Assembly: GCA_050260515.1 (NCBI GenBank)
Contig: JBLNCI010000043.1
Location: forward strand, 179,703 to 243,702
DNA: 64,000 bases
Source of the DNA: DATJIG01 sp050260515
GTDB lineage: Bacteria; Pseudomonadota; Alphaproteobacteria; SMXQ01
Direction: 5' to 3'
Shown here: positions 19,048 to 27,893 of the stretch, piece after piece
How positions within the stretch are numbered: the stretch's first letter is position 1
Layout: the number at the start of each line of letters is the position of its first letter
Notes under the pieces: generated by a model
Told to the model about the DNA's origin: nothing
Databases searched by the model: none
Seen by the model: only the letters and a program-made list of their open reading frames with translations
Made by a program: the position numbers and the translations under genes

Positions 19048-19848
19048 TCAAGGTCGCGACGCGACCACCGATTCGATGAACGCGACGGTTTCGTCGATCG
19101 AAGCGGTCGGCGCGTCGAAGTGCTCGACCTGCGGCTCGAACAGGCGGGTCAGCGGATTCTTCGGAACCGCGCTGAACAAGTTCTTCGAATACACGCCAAA
19201 GCCGTGGGCGACATCGCCCGACGAGACGATATAGAGCACCGGCAGCTCCGGCGGCAGCGCGGCGATGTTGCGCTTGAAATTGAGCGGTCCTTCGGGCTCG
19301 AAATACGACAGAATCGCCGCCGCCGGAGCGCGCACGGGGAAGCGCCCGACGTGCGGCTCGAATTCGCGGAAGGTGATCTTCTCGCCGCCACGGCCCGCGG
19401 TCACGGCGTCGCGCAGCTTCTGAACCTCATCGGCAAGAGTTTTGATGTAGGTGGGATTCTCGGGAAAGGCCCCGGGTGCGATCGCGATCACGCCGTCGAG
19501 GGGATGGGCGACGGCGTAATGGATCGCCACCACGGCGCCGATGCTGTGGCCGGCTAGGAACACGCGCCGGGCGCCCTTGTCACGCAGCGCTTTCAGGCCG
19601 TTCTCGATCTCGACGTCAGACTGCTCAACGCTGACGTCGTACTCGCGGGCGCCCCATGCCATCCCCGGGTTGGCAACGAGGTAGCCCCGCTTCTCGAGCG
19701 CGTTGGCGAGGCCGCCGACGTAGGACTTCTTCCCCTTGCCGTGCATCACGAAGACGCCGACCTTCGCCTCCTGGGCAAGCGCGCCGTGCCACGACGCGCC
19801 GAGAACCAGGACGACCAAGACCGAGACGAGAAGCCGCCATCCACCCAT
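19048..19848 (-). CDS. Exported alpha/beta hydrolase
   Basis: 266 residues from ATG 19848; an upstream in-frame GTG at 19860 supplies its ribosome site (GGGGAA). A signal peptide (LLVSVLVVLVLGASWHGALA-Q) sends it to the periplasm. The nucleophile elbow is GHSIG, early VFVMHGKGKK holds the oxyanion-hole region, and the late HFDAPTASIDE region may supply His. The family covers esterases and dienelactone-hydrolase-like enzymes. It lies between two identical 42-bp direct repeats, suggesting insertion or local duplication between the dioxygenase-like and decarboxylase-like genes. Confidence 0.85.
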   Translation of the reverse strand: MGGWRLLVSVLVVLVLGASWHGALAQEAKVGVFVMHGKGKKSYVGGLANALEKRGYLVANPGMAWGAREYDVSVEQSDVEIENGLKALRDKGARRVFLAGHSIGAVVAIHYAVAHPLDGVIAIAPGAFPENPTYIKTLADEVQKLRDAVTAGRGGEKITFREFEPHVGRFPVRAPAAAILSYFEPEGPLNFKRNIAALPPELPVLYIVSSGDVAHGFGVYSKNLFSAVPKNPLTRLFEPQVEHFDAPTASIDETVAFIESVVASRP

Positions 19849-19957
19849 GTGTTTCCCCACCCACCCGCGCGCCGTGCGTCGCCGGCGCTTGTCGTTACGT
19901 GGCGGGCATCATACAGGCGGCGCGCCTCGGAGCAACGCGGTCCGAAGATATCTCGCC

Positions 19958-19999
19958 CCTACCGGAACACCTTGAGGTTGAGCTCCGGCATCGCGCCCA
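19958..19999. repeat. 42-bp direct repeat, copy 2
   Basis: The coding copy: 3' end and stop (19959-19961) of the DOPA-dioxygenase-like gene. Its twin is at 18982-19023, 976 bp away. Confidence 0.95.
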
Positions 20000-20321
20000 T
20001 CCACAGCGCGTGCTTGGTGTGGTCGGCGAGGTCGTCGCCGGTGTCGGGGTGCACCAGCACAACGAGGCGGCCGCGGTTGAGCGCGAGCCACGGCACGACG
20101 CGGCCCATGTCCTCGGGCCGGAACAGGATCTGGAACATCGGCAGCGGGTGCGGGCCCACGGGCTGGTCGTGGACGCGCCCGACCACCACCTCGAACTCCT
20201 CGGCGATGCGCGTCCGGAGCTTCAGCGCCTCGTCGCGCGTCATCGGATCGAAGTAGACGTGGGCGTGCCACGCCTCGATGCGCGGGGCCCGCGAGATGAT
20301 CGCGGCATCGCGATCGGCCAT
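19959..20321 (-). CDS. DOPA 4,5-dioxygenase family protein
   Basis: 120 residues, the usual size of this compact family. Motifs: EAWHAHVYFDP at about residue 16 and GPHPLPMFQILF in the middle, with conserved His residues that could bind iron. Members cleave catechol-type rings (DOPA 4,5-extradiol) or are of unknown substrate. ATG 20321 overlaps the stop of the preceding lipoprotein gene as TGATG, so the two are translationally coupled. The 3' end is part of a 42-bp repeat found again at 18982. Confidence 0.87.
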   Translation of the reverse strand: MADRDAAIISRAPRIEAWHAHVYFDPMTRDEALKLRTRIAEEFEVVVGRVHDQPVGPHPLPMFQILFRPEDMGRVVPWLALNRGRLVVLVHPDTGDDLADHTKHALWMGAMPELNLKVFR

Positions 20322-20992
20322 CACTGCGCCGGCTGAGCGGTTCCGCCCGACGGCGCGGGCGACGGCGGCGCGGGCGCGTTGAAGCTGCCGATCGGCCCGC
20401 CGGGCACGCGCTGCGGCGCGGCCTTGGGCAGCGCCTGCGGGTACGCGGCGAGGATCTTCTGCTGCACCTCGTTCACGTTGTAGGCCCCGGTCGAGAGCCG
20501 CGGCTCGACGCGCACCTGGACGCGCACCGTGACGTCGACGACGGTGCGGCGGTCGCGGCTGTAGTACGGCGCCGGATAGAAGCCGGGCCCGCAGGTGCGG
20601 CAGGGATAGCCGCGGTAGCCCCACGGGTCGTAGAACGGGTCGTCCTCGACGTCGACGCGCACGTCGTTGTCGCGGTTGAGCTCACGGAACGCCGGCATGT
20701 TCCGCGTCTGCGCGAGATCGGCGGCGCGCAACAGCGCCATGTCGTGCGCCATCGCGGTCTGGTCGGCGACGACGCGGTCGCGGGTCGCGCGGCCGTAGGC
20801 GTAGGTGGTGTAGATCGGCGCCCGGTACGTCACCTCGTAGGTGTCGGGGCCGGTGGCGCGGTCCGCGTAGCCGTAGGTCGAGCCGCCGTAGGGAACGTAC
20901 AGCGGCCGCTCGCCGGCGCAGCCCGCGGCGAGCAACATGAGCGCGAACACGGCGGCGATGCGCGCCTTCGTGAACGGCCGAACCATCGTCAT
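20321..20992 (-). CDS. Hypothetical lipoprotein, coupled to the dioxygenase-like gene
   Basis: 223 residues. Of three clustered ATG codons (20998, 20992, 20986), 20992 is chosen because AAGGAG sits 6 bases before it. Signal peptide with lipobox LAAGC near residue 23. The mature part is Tyr-rich at first (PLYVPYGGSTYGYAD), then contains a basic-acidic helix region, CRTCGPGFYPAPYYS, a strand-like RTVVDVTVRVQVRV and a proline-rich tail. No family recognised. It probably faces the periplasm; the pairing with a cytosolic dioxygenase-like protein is unexplained. Confidence 0.72.
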   Translation of the reverse strand: MTMVRPFTKARIAAVFALMLLAAGCAGERPLYVPYGGSTYGYADRATGPDTYEVTYRAPIYTTYAYGRATRDRVVADQTAMAHDMALLRAADLAQTRNMPAFRELNRDNDVRVDVEDDPFYDPWGYRGYPCRTCGPGFYPAPYYSRDRRTVVDVTVRVQVRVEPRLSTGAYNVNEVQQKILAAYPQALPKAAPQRVPGGPIGSFNAPAPPSPAPSGGTAQPAQ

Positions 20993-21039
20993 CCTCATCT
21001 CCTTGCGCCGAGCTGTCTGCGCATCGTACCGCGCCACCG

Positions 21040-21870
21040 TTACTGAAGGGTGGGCGCGGGGAAACGCGCGACCGACGCATGCCCGTACTGATCGACGAGG
21101 CGCACGCGCACCGACCACTGCGACGCGGTCCGCCGGTAGGTGTCCGGGTCGGCGAGCTGGAACCGCGCCACCGAGCGCGTCGCATTGTCCTCGCGCTCGT
21201 AGCCGCCGCCCCCGAGCGGGAAGCCGATGCCGAGTCCGACCGCGGTACCGCTGTGGGATCCCCCCCACGAGCTCATGCCGACGCCGATGTTGCTGCCGCT
21301 CCCGGCGGTGTAGTCGTAGCGCGCCTGAGTGCGGCTGATGTCGTTTGCCGCGAACGCCTTGCCGTCGGGCGCCACCAGCTCGACGCGGTCGACGCGGTAG
21401 AACCGCGCGGAGTCGATCACCTCGACCCACACCACGTCGCCCTGCATGCCGCCGCGCCAGTTGACCGCGGGCCCGACCGGCGCGCCCGGCACGGTCGACG
21501 GAGTGCCGGCCGGCGGGTTCCAGCGGATCGGGCCGTCGCCCGCGACCGGCGGTCCGGACGGCGCCGGAGCCGGTGCCGCTCCCGTGGAGGTGCCTGTCGA
21601 GGTGCCTGTCGAGGTGCCTGTCGACGGCGCGGGTGCCGGGAGCGTGCGCGGCGCGTTCTGCGCCGACGATCCCGCCGCGGGCTCATTCCACTGGATCGTG
21701 CCGCCCGGCGCGGGAGCGGCTCCGGCCGAAGGCGCGGTCTCGGCGGTGGGCTGGACGGGCGTGCCCTGGGATTCGCGCGGACGATCGGCGCACGCGGCGA
21801 GCGCGAGCGCCGCCGCAGCGGCCACGGCGAAACGGGCGATGGCCAGACGGCCGGAAGCAACACGCGTCAT
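21040..21870 (-). CDS. Hypothetical lipoprotein with a repetitive linker
   Basis: 276 residues from ATG 21870; the frame open to 21969 gives no signal peptide and was rejected. The signal peptide ends in lipobox LAAC. A low-complexity linker (Pro, Ala, Ser, Thr, including STGT units) runs to about residue 120, and two IQWNEP/IRWNPP-like motifs lie inside it. The C-terminal domain begins GDVVWVEVIDSARFYRVDRVEL and contains a glycine-rich stretch (GSGSNIGVGMSSWGG). Probably an envelope protein of unknown role. It lies 47 bp upstream of the next lipoprotein gene on the same strand. Confidence 0.72.
   Translation of the reverse strand: MTRVASGRLAIARFAVAAAAALALAACADRPRESQGTPVQPTAETAPSAGAAPAPGGTIQWNEPAAGSSAQNAPRTLPAPAPSTGTSTGTSTGTSTGAAPAPAPSGPPVAGDGPIRWNPPAGTPSTVPGAPVGPAVNWRGGMQGDVVWVEVIDSARFYRVDRVELVAPDGKAFAANDISRTQARYDYTAGSGSNIGVGMSSWGGSHSGTAVGLGIGFPLGGGGYEREDNATRSVARFQLADPDTYRRTASQWSVRVRLVDQYGHASVARFPAPTLQ
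21589..21624. repeat. 12-bp coding tandem repeat, three perfect units
   Basis: Three copies of GGTGCCTGTCGA encode STGT units in the lipoprotein linker on the minus strand; a degenerate fourth unit precedes them. Unit number could vary between strains by slippage without frameshift. Confidence 0.9.
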
Positions 21871-22061
21871 GGGGACTGTCCTCTTCGGTGCACTCGTCGA
21901 ACGCTGGGGCGCAAGCCCCGGAAGAGAAACGCCAGAGCAACACCGAAGCGTCCTCCGTAAAATGGGCAAAATAAGGACACGGTTCGCCCCGGCCGCCGGT
22001 TACCGCGGCGTGAGCACCTGCCGGATGTGTGGTTCGCGTGTGTGGTTCGCGTTGTACCGGG

Positions 22062-23585
22062 TCACGGCTTGCCCAACGGCGACACCGCCGGGGCCTGGAG
22101 CGGTGCGCCGTCGCTCGCGAACTGGGAGCCGTGGCACGGGCAGTCCCAGCAGACCTCGAAGCTGTTCCAGTGCACCGTGCAGCCGGCGTGGGTGCAGGCG
22201 GCGAGCCGACGGGTCACCGCGCCCGATCCGTCGCGGTACACGGCGTTGAGCTTGCCGTCGACCTTCACCAGCGCGCCCGTGCCGGGCCGGACGGCGTCGA
22301 CCGACTCGGCGCTGGCGCCCTCCTCCTGCGCGCCGAGGCCGATCATCTCCTTGGCGGCGTCGATGTTCTCCTTCACGTACTCGACGATGCCGCGGGTGAT
22401 CTTGCGCGCGGGGTCGTAGAGCGCCGCCCACAGGTTGTCGCGACCGGCGACGAGATCGTTGAGGATCAGCGCGGCGGCGACGGCGGTCGTCATGCCCTGC
22501 CCGCTGTCGCCGGTGACGAGCCAGACGCGCTCGTGCTCGGGGCTGCGGCCGATGAAGCCCGCGTAGTCGGCGGGCTCGTACACCTGGCCCGACCACCGGT
22601 GGGTCACCGCGCCCATCGCCGGATAGCGCTCGCGGGTCCAGCGCTCGAGCCGCGCGAGGCGCTCGGTCATGTCGTCGGCTTCGCCGGACTTGTGATCCTC
22701 GCCGCCGACGATCAGAGAATCCTCGCGCTCGCCGGGCTGGATGCGGACGTAGTGGTAGGGGTCGAGCGTGTCCCACACCAGCGCGTCGGGCGCGCCGCCC
22801 TTCGGCACCGAGGCGGCGAACGCATACGTGCGATACGGCGCCTGCTTCGAGTGCACCGGCACTTTCAGATGGAATGGCGAGTTCGTCGCCACCACGACGT
22901 CGCTCGCGACGATCTCGCCGCCGCCGTCGATCTTCGCCGTCACGCGCCTGTCCTTCTCCTCGAGCGACACGATCGCCGTGTTGGCGTAGAGCTGGGCGCC
23001 GCGCTTCTGCAGGGCGCGGATGAGGCCGTTGAGGAACTTGACGGGATGGAACCGCCCCTGGCGCGGGAAGCGGATCGCCGGAGTCTTGAGCCACGCGAGC
23101 GCTCCGGCCTCGACCCACGCGGCGTCGGCAAATCCCGCCGCATGCGCCGCGTCGAGCTCCTTGCGCAGGAGATCGACGTCGTCGTCCTTGGCCGGCACGA
23201 GGAAGCCGTCGAGACGCGCGAAATCGCAGTCGATGCCCTCCTCGCGGCAGATCGCCTCGATGCGGTCGACCGCGGCGCTCTGGCTCTCGTACCAGCGACG
23301 GGCATCGTCGCGTCCGCGGAGATCGGCGAGCTCGGTGTAGAAGTCGTCGAGCTCGAACGCGAGATGCGCGGTGGTGCGCGCGGTCATCCCGCGCGCGAAC
23401 CGGCCGCGGTCGACCACGGTGACGGAGCGCCCGGCGCGCGCGAGCTCGTAAGCGGTCGTCAGCCCGGCGATGCCGGCGCCGATCACCAGCACGTCCGTAG
23501 CCGCGCCCCCGGTCAGCGCCGGCAGCTCGATGGCGGGCTCGTCCATCCACAACGACCGGCTGCGCTCCTGCTCGACGTTGGCCAT
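22062..23585 (-). CDS. FAD-dependent oxidoreductase with C-terminal Rieske domain (YhfW-like)
   Basis: 507 residues from ATG 23585 (GGAGG upstream). The N-terminal DAO-type domain starts with the dinucleotide motif VIGAGIAGLTTAYELARAG near residue 34. The last 80 residues form a Rieske domain with CTHAGC and CPCHGS ligands. This architecture is known from Bacillus YhfW and relatives, whose substrate is not established. The flavin and [2Fe-2S] cluster would let it pass electrons one at a time. It is cut off from the upstream Mo-hydroxylase gene by a terminator. Confidence 0.93.
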   Translation of the reverse strand: MANVEQERSRSLWMDEPAIELPALTGGAATDVLVIGAGIAGLTTAYELARAGRSVTVVDRGRFARGMTARTTAHLAFELDDFYTELADLRGRDDARRWYESQSAAVDRIEAICREEGIDCDFARLDGFLVPAKDDDVDLLRKELDAAHAAGFADAAWVEAGALAWLKTPAIRFPRQGRFHPVKFLNGLIRALQKRGAQLYANTAIVSLEEKDRRVTAKIDGGGEIVASDVVVATNSPFHLKVPVHSKQAPYRTYAFAASVPKGGAPDALVWDTLDPYHYVRIQPGEREDSLIVGGEDHKSGEADDMTERLARLERWTRERYPAMGAVTHRWSGQVYEPADYAGFIGRSPEHERVWLVTGDSGQGMTTAVAAALILNDLVAGRDNLWAALYDPARKITRGIVEYVKENIDAAKEMIGLGAQEEGASAESVDAVRPGTGALVKVDGKLNAVYRDGSGAVTRRLAACTHAGCTVHWNSFEVCWDCPCHGSQFASDGAPLQAPAVSPLGKP

Positions 23586-23696
23586 GCACACCTCCGCATC
23601 GCGGCCGCGGAAGGCGGCCTCGCGCGATGAGAACGGCGCAGCGGGCGAAACGTTGCGTCTCGGGAGGGAGCGCCCGCCCGGACAGGACATTCGGAC

Positions 23697-23726
23697 ACGA
23701 AAAAGGGGCGGGTTTCCCCGCCCCTT
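23697..23726 (-). terminator. Rho-independent terminator of the IorAB-like pair
   Basis: On the minus strand AAGGGGCGGG and CCCGCCCCTT (arms 23703-23712 and 23717-23726) with a GAAA loop are followed by TTTTTCG. It lies 24 bp past the stop at 23750. Confidence 0.92.
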
Positions 23727-23749
23727 CGTCCGTGCGAACTGGCTACGGC

Positions 23750-26029
23750 TCAGCCGATGGCGGCCTTGATCTTGTCGGGGGTCAGCGGCAGGTCGCGGAG
23801 CCGCATGCCGGTGGCGTCGAAGATCGCGTTGGCGATCGCGGCGCCGCTCGGACCCTGGGTCGCCTCGCCGGCGCCGAGCGACGGCAGGTCGGAGCGGTTG
23901 ATGAGGTGCGTCTCCACCTCCGGCGTCTCGGGGAAGGTGAGGATCGGGTAACCGGCCCAGTCGCGGCTGGTGATCCGGGTGTTGTCGAACGTCACCTGCT
24001 CCTTGAGCGTCCAGCTCGCCGACTGGATGAAGCCGCCTTCGAGCTGGTTCGCCATGCCGTCGGGATTGATGTACTGCCCGGCCTCGCCGACGATCGTCGT
24101 CTTGAGGAGCTGCACCGCGCCCGTCGTGCGGTCGACCTCGAGGTCGACGACCATGGCCGCGTAGCACTTTTCGTTCTTGTACTGGGCGAAGCCGACGCCC
24201 TGCCCGCGCATGCGGCTGCCGTTGCCGCTGGTCGCGGCGTTCGGCGCGGTGCGCTCGCGCCAGCCGGCGCGGCGCGCCGCCTGGGTCAGAACCTCGCGGG
24301 CGCGCTCGTCCTTCAGGTGGTTGAGGCGGAACACCACGGGATCGATCTTCGCCTTGTAGGCGAGCTCGTCCATGAACGACTCGATCGCGAACACGTTGGC
24401 GTAGGCGCCGAGCGAGCGCGTCGAGGACACGCGGATCGGCATCGCTTTGACGAAGTGCCGCACGATGCGCGCGTCGCCGACGTCGTAGATCGGATCGGCG
24501 TTGCGGTGCTCGCCGTAGTGACGGCCGTTGTTGAGCTCGGACTCGGGCAGCGGCATCGCCTCCGCCTTGTGCCACGCGGCGGTGAGCTCCGAGCCCGGCG
24601 GCTTGCCGCGCGGGCGGTTGCCGTGCGACGTGCTGTAGAGGTCGTAGTTCCAGTAGGCGATGCGGCCGTCCTTGAGGCCCGCCGACACGTCCATCACCAT
24701 CGCCGAGTTGTACGGCTCCCAGCCGTGCTCGTCGTGACGCATCCACTGCACGCGCACCGGGCGGTCGGGGAATCCGGCGGCGAGCATCGCCGCGTCGCCC
24801 GCGGCGTCATCGGCCGCGTTGTGGCCGTAGCAGCCCGCGCCCTCGGCGTGGATGACGCGGACCTTCTCCTTCTCCATCTTGAGCATCAGCGCGATGGTGT
24901 CGCGCAGCGGATACACGCCCTGGGTGTGGCTCCACACCGTCAGCATGCCGCCGGTCATGTGCGCGACCGCGGCCGAAGGGCCCATCGAGCCGTGCATGAT
25001 GTAGGGCTTGGTGAACGTCGCCTCGACGCGATCGACGCCGTCCTTGGCGATCGGATCGGGCACCGGCGCGTCGGGCTTCGGCGTGCCGTCGACGACCCGC
25101 ATCACCGACGTGACGTTGGACCTCAGCCAGTCCGGCATCGCGTTCATGTCGGGCAGGTTCTTCTGCTCCTGCCACTTGGCGGACGCGCGCAGCGCCTCCA
25201 TGGCGCGGATCGCCTGGTCCTCGCGCTCGGCGATGACGCCGAGGAAGCTGCCGTCGCGCATCACCTTGAGCACGCCGGGCAGGCGGGCGACGCCCGCCTC
25301 GTCGGCGCTCACGAGCTTCGCCGAGTAGCTCGGCGGCTGCACGACGCGGCCGTGGACCATGCCGGGCAAACGGATGTCCTGCACGTAGGCCGGACGGCCG
25401 TAGACCTTCGCCGGAAGATCGAGGCGCTCGACCGAGGTGCCGACCACGGCATAGCGCGCGGTGTCCTTCGGCTTGACCTTCCCCTCGGCCTTCTTGTCGA
25501 ACTTCTTGCCCGCCAGCAGGTCGCCGTAGGTGACGCTCTGGCCTCCGCCTCCGGCGACGCGCACCGCGCCGTCGGCGGTTTCGAGCCGGTCGGCCGGGAC
25601 GTTGAGCCGCTCGGCGGCGAGGCCGATCAGGATCGCGCGCGCCTCGGCCGCCGCCTGGCGGATCGCGCTGCCCGAATCCTGGATCGACTGGCTGCCGGCG
25701 GTGTAGCCCTCGTTCGGCGTCTGCGCGGTGTCGGCGGTGATCATGCGCACGCGCGCGATCGGCAGATCGAGTTCCTCGGCGGCGATCTGGGTGAGCGACG
25801 TCCGGATGCCCTGGCCGAGCTCGGCCTTGCCGGTGAACACGGTGACGGTGCCGTCGGCCTCGACGCGCAGCCACGCGTCGAGATCGGCGTCCTTGCTGAG
25901 GCTGCCGGGGAGCCTGGGCCCGCGCGCCTCCTGCGCCATCAGGCGCGGCGCGAGCGTGAAGCCGATGACGATGACGCCGGTGGTGCCGAGGAAGGCGCGA
26001 CGCGAGATGGTCGATGCAGAGGTCGTCAT
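23750..26029 (-). CDS. Molybdopterin-binding subunit, isoquinoline-1-oxidoreductase-like (IorB type), Tat-exported
   Basis: 759 residues. The N-terminus has SRRAFLGTTGV before a hydrophobic stretch, a Tat-like signal as expected for a cofactor-loaded periplasmic enzyme. Motifs of the Mo-cytosine-dinucleotide hydroxylase subunit include GKAELGQGIRTSL, AGSQSIQDSG and, near the end, GAGEATQGPSGAAIANAIFDATG with the catalytic Glu. It pairs with the iron-sulfur subunit 2 bp upstream. The two-subunit form lacks an FAD subunit, so electrons probably leave to a cytochrome. It hydroxylates a heterocycle or oxidises an aldehyde; substrate unknown. Confidence 0.93.
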   Translation of the reverse strand: MTTSASTISRRAFLGTTGVIVIGFTLAPRLMAQEARGPRLPGSLSKDADLDAWLRVEADGTVTVFTGKAELGQGIRTSLTQIAAEELDLPIARVRMITADTAQTPNEGYTAGSQSIQDSGSAIRQAAAEARAILIGLAAERLNVPADRLETADGAVRVAGGGGQSVTYGDLLAGKKFDKKAEGKVKPKDTARYAVVGTSVERLDLPAKVYGRPAYVQDIRLPGMVHGRVVQPPSYSAKLVSADEAGVARLPGVLKVMRDGSFLGVIAEREDQAIRAMEALRASAKWQEQKNLPDMNAMPDWLRSNVTSVMRVVDGTPKPDAPVPDPIAKDGVDRVEATFTKPYIMHGSMGPSAAVAHMTGGMLTVWSHTQGVYPLRDTIALMLKMEKEKVRVIHAEGAGCYGHNAADDAAGDAAMLAAGFPDRPVRVQWMRHDEHGWEPYNSAMVMDVSAGLKDGRIAYWNYDLYSTSHGNRPRGKPPGSELTAAWHKAEAMPLPESELNNGRHYGEHRNADPIYDVGDARIVRHFVKAMPIRVSSTRSLGAYANVFAIESFMDELAYKAKIDPVVFRLNHLKDERAREVLTQAARRAGWRERTAPNAATSGNGSRMRGQGVGFAQYKNEKCYAAMVVDLEVDRTTGAVQLLKTTIVGEAGQYINPDGMANQLEGGFIQSASWTLKEQVTFDNTRITSRDWAGYPILTFPETPEVETHLINRSDLPSLGAGEATQGPSGAAIANAIFDATGMRLRDLPLTPDKIKAAIG

Positions 26030-26031
26030 GA

Positions 26032-26499
26032 TCAGGCCCCCATGTCCTTGGCCGCGCGCTTGATCGCCTTGACGATGCGCGTGTGGGTTCCGCACCGGCA
26101 CAGGTTGCCGGCCATGCCCTGACGCAGCTCGGCGTCGCTCACCTTGACGTTGTGATCGAGCAGGGCCTTGGCCTGCATGATCATGCCGCTGGTGCAGTAG
26201 CCGCACTGCGCCGCCTGCTCGGCGACGAACGCGGCCTGCAGCGGATGCGGCTTCTCCGGCGTGCCGAGGCCCTCGACCGTGGTCACGTCCTTGCCGGAGA
26301 CGGAGCCGACCGGCAGGCTGCACGAGCGCATCGCCTGGTCGCCGACCATCACCGTGCAGGCGCCGCACTGCGATAGTCCGCAGCCGTACTTCGGCCCCGA
26401 CAGGCCGAGGTCGTTGCGGAGGACATAAAGAAGCGGAGTGTCCGCCTCGACGTTGAGGGTTTGGGCCTGACCGTTGACCCGGAGCGTGATCTGCGCCAC
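26032..26499 (-). CDS. (2Fe-2S)-binding subunit, IorA type
   Basis: 155 residues, the normal size for the small subunit. The plant-type cluster motif is CGLSQCGACTV with a fourth Cys in SCSLPV; the second, C-terminal cluster uses CGYCTSGM and CRCGTH. It carries electrons from the Mo site of its partner at 23750, two bases downstream, and forms the heterodimer. ATG 26499 is preceded by GGGAGGCGCTCGTGGCGC. It diverges from the ModE-like gene. Confidence 0.95.
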   Translation of the reverse strand: MAQITLRVNGQAQTLNVEADTPLLYVLRNDLGLSGPKYGCGLSQCGACTVMVGDQAMRSCSLPVGSVSGKDVTTVEGLGTPEKPHPLQAAFVAEQAAQCGYCTSGMIMQAKALLDHNVKVSDAELRQGMAGNLCRCGTHTRIVKAIKRAAKDMGA

Positions 26500-26642
26500 G
26501 AGCGCCTCCCGAGACCAGCACCGGCGCCTTGCGCGCCGGCCGTTGACGGCTCGGACTGTATCATAACGTCCGATGTCGGAAATGGGGCTTCGCGGCTACA
26601 ATTCGCGGCGCCAACCCTTTTTGCGCAAAGAGGAATTTCGAG

Positions 26643-27068
26643 GTGAAGCGGCCGGCGAAAGCACCGAGGAAGTCCGCGGCGACCTCGCCCGCGCTCAGCG
26701 TGCGTGTCGACTTCGGGGCGTTCGGCGCGATCGGGCCCGGCAAGATCCGGCTGCTCGAGCTGATCGCGCGCCACGGCTCCATCGCCACCGCCGGCCGGGC
26801 GATGTCGATGTCGTACCGCCGCGCATGGCTGCTCGCCGAGAGCCTGAACGACGCCTTCGAGCGCCCGCTGATCACCACCCAGCGCGGCGGGAAGGCCGGC
26901 AGCGGCGCGGCGCTGACGCCGTTCGGCGCCGCGGTGATCCGCCGCTATCGCGCGATCGAGGCCGACGCCGGACGCGCGGCGGCGAAGCACCTCGCCGCCT
27001 TGGGTCGCGCGCTCGCGGAGAAGCCGCCGGCGACGCGCCGCGTCTCGCCGCCGAAGCGGCGCGGGTGA
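26643..27068 (+). CDS. ModE-like winged-helix regulator without Mop domain
   Basis: 141 residues from GTG 26643 (AGAGGA upstream). Residues about 22-115 match the N-terminal DNA-binding domain of ModE: IGPGKIRLLELIARHGSIATAGRAMSMSYRRAWLLAESLN, then RGGKAGSGAALTPFG. Full-length ModE has C-terminal Mop/TOBE domains that bind molybdate; these are absent, and the ends are short basic tails. It may sense through another protein or act without ligand. It is convergent with modA and lies beside Mo-enzyme genes, which are natural targets. Confidence 0.9.
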   Translation: MKRPAKAPRKSAATSPALSVRVDFGAFGAIGPGKIRLLELIARHGSIATAGRAMSMSYRRAWLLAESLNDAFERPLITTQRGGKAGSGAALTPFGAAVIRRYRAIEADAGRAAAKHLAALGRALAEKPPATRRVSPPKRRG

Positions 27069-27081
27069 CGGCGAGACCGGG

Positions 27082-27873
27082 TCAGTTCAGGACTGCGAAT
27101 CCCTGCTTCTCGAACAGCAGCCGCGCCGCGTCCGAGCCGACGAACGCCGCGAACGAATCGGCGCCGGGCGAGCGCGCTCGCGCCGTGAGCGCCATCGGGT
27201 AGCGGACCGGCGGGTGGCTCGATTCGGGAAAGGTCGCGACCACCCGCACGTTCGGCTCGGCGGCGGCGTCCGTCGCGTAGACGATGCCGAGCGGCGCCTC
27301 GCCGCGCGCGACCAGCAGCAGCGCCGCGCGCACGTTTTCCGCCTGCGCCACGCGGTCGCGTACGGAGTGCCACAGCCCAAGCGACTCGAGCGCGGTCCTT
27401 CCGTACTTCCCGGCGGGCACGGCGTTGACGTCCGCCATCGCGATGCGGCCGCCGTTGAGGACCGCGGTCAGATCGGTGCCTGGGCCGAGGATCAGCGGCG
27501 GGATCGGCGAGCGGCGCTCGGCGACCAGGACGAGCGAGTTGCCGAGGAGATCGCGGCGGGTGTCGGCGCGGATCAGGTTGCGCGCGGCGAGATAGTCCAT
27601 CCAGTCCTCGTCGGCCGAGATGAAGAGGTCGGCGGGCGCGCCCTGCTCGATCTGCTTGGCGAGCGTCGAGCTCGCCGCGTACGACACGACGACCGGCGTC
27701 CCGCCCTGGGCGCGCCATGCGCGCACCACGTCGTCGAGCGCGGTGCCGAGGCTCGCGGCGGCGAACACGGTGACGCCGCCCGCCGCGTCGCGCGACGACT
27801 GGGCGCCGGCCGAACCGGCGAACGCAAGCTGCGCCGCAATCACGGCGAGACAGAGGACCCCGGAGCCGCGCAT
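27082..27873 (-). CDS. modA: Molybdate ABC transporter substrate-binding protein ModA
   Basis: 263 residues. Signal peptide (cleavage after AGSAGA). VTVFAAASLGTALDDV is the classical ModA opening with the oxyanion-binding Ser; VVSYAASSTLAKQIEQGAPADLFISAD and VYATDAAAEPNVRVVATFP follow. It binds molybdate or tungstate in the periplasm. modB and modC are not adjacent, so the permease is elsewhere. A perfect palindrome at 27894-27919 lies 20 bp upstream of the start and could control it together with xdhC. Confidence 0.93.
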   Translation of the reverse strand: MRGSGVLCLAVIAAQLAFAGSAGAQSSRDAAGGVTVFAAASLGTALDDVVRAWRAQGGTPVVVSYAASSTLAKQIEQGAPADLFISADEDWMDYLAARNLIRADTRRDLLGNSLVLVAERRSPIPPLILGPGTDLTAVLNGGRIAMADVNAVPAGKYGRTALESLGLWHSVRDRVAQAENVRAALLLVARGEAPLGIVYATDAAAEPNVRVVATFPESSHPPVRYPMALTARARSPGADSFAAFVGSDAARLLFEKQGFAVLN

Positions 27874-27893
27874 CGCACCCTCCCGTGACGACA

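Noticed and set aside
23627..26122. 831-residue open frame opposite the IorB-like gene
   Set aside because: Shadow frame with low-complexity Arg/Val/Ala composition; the minus strand has clear Mo-hydroxylase motifs and a terminator.
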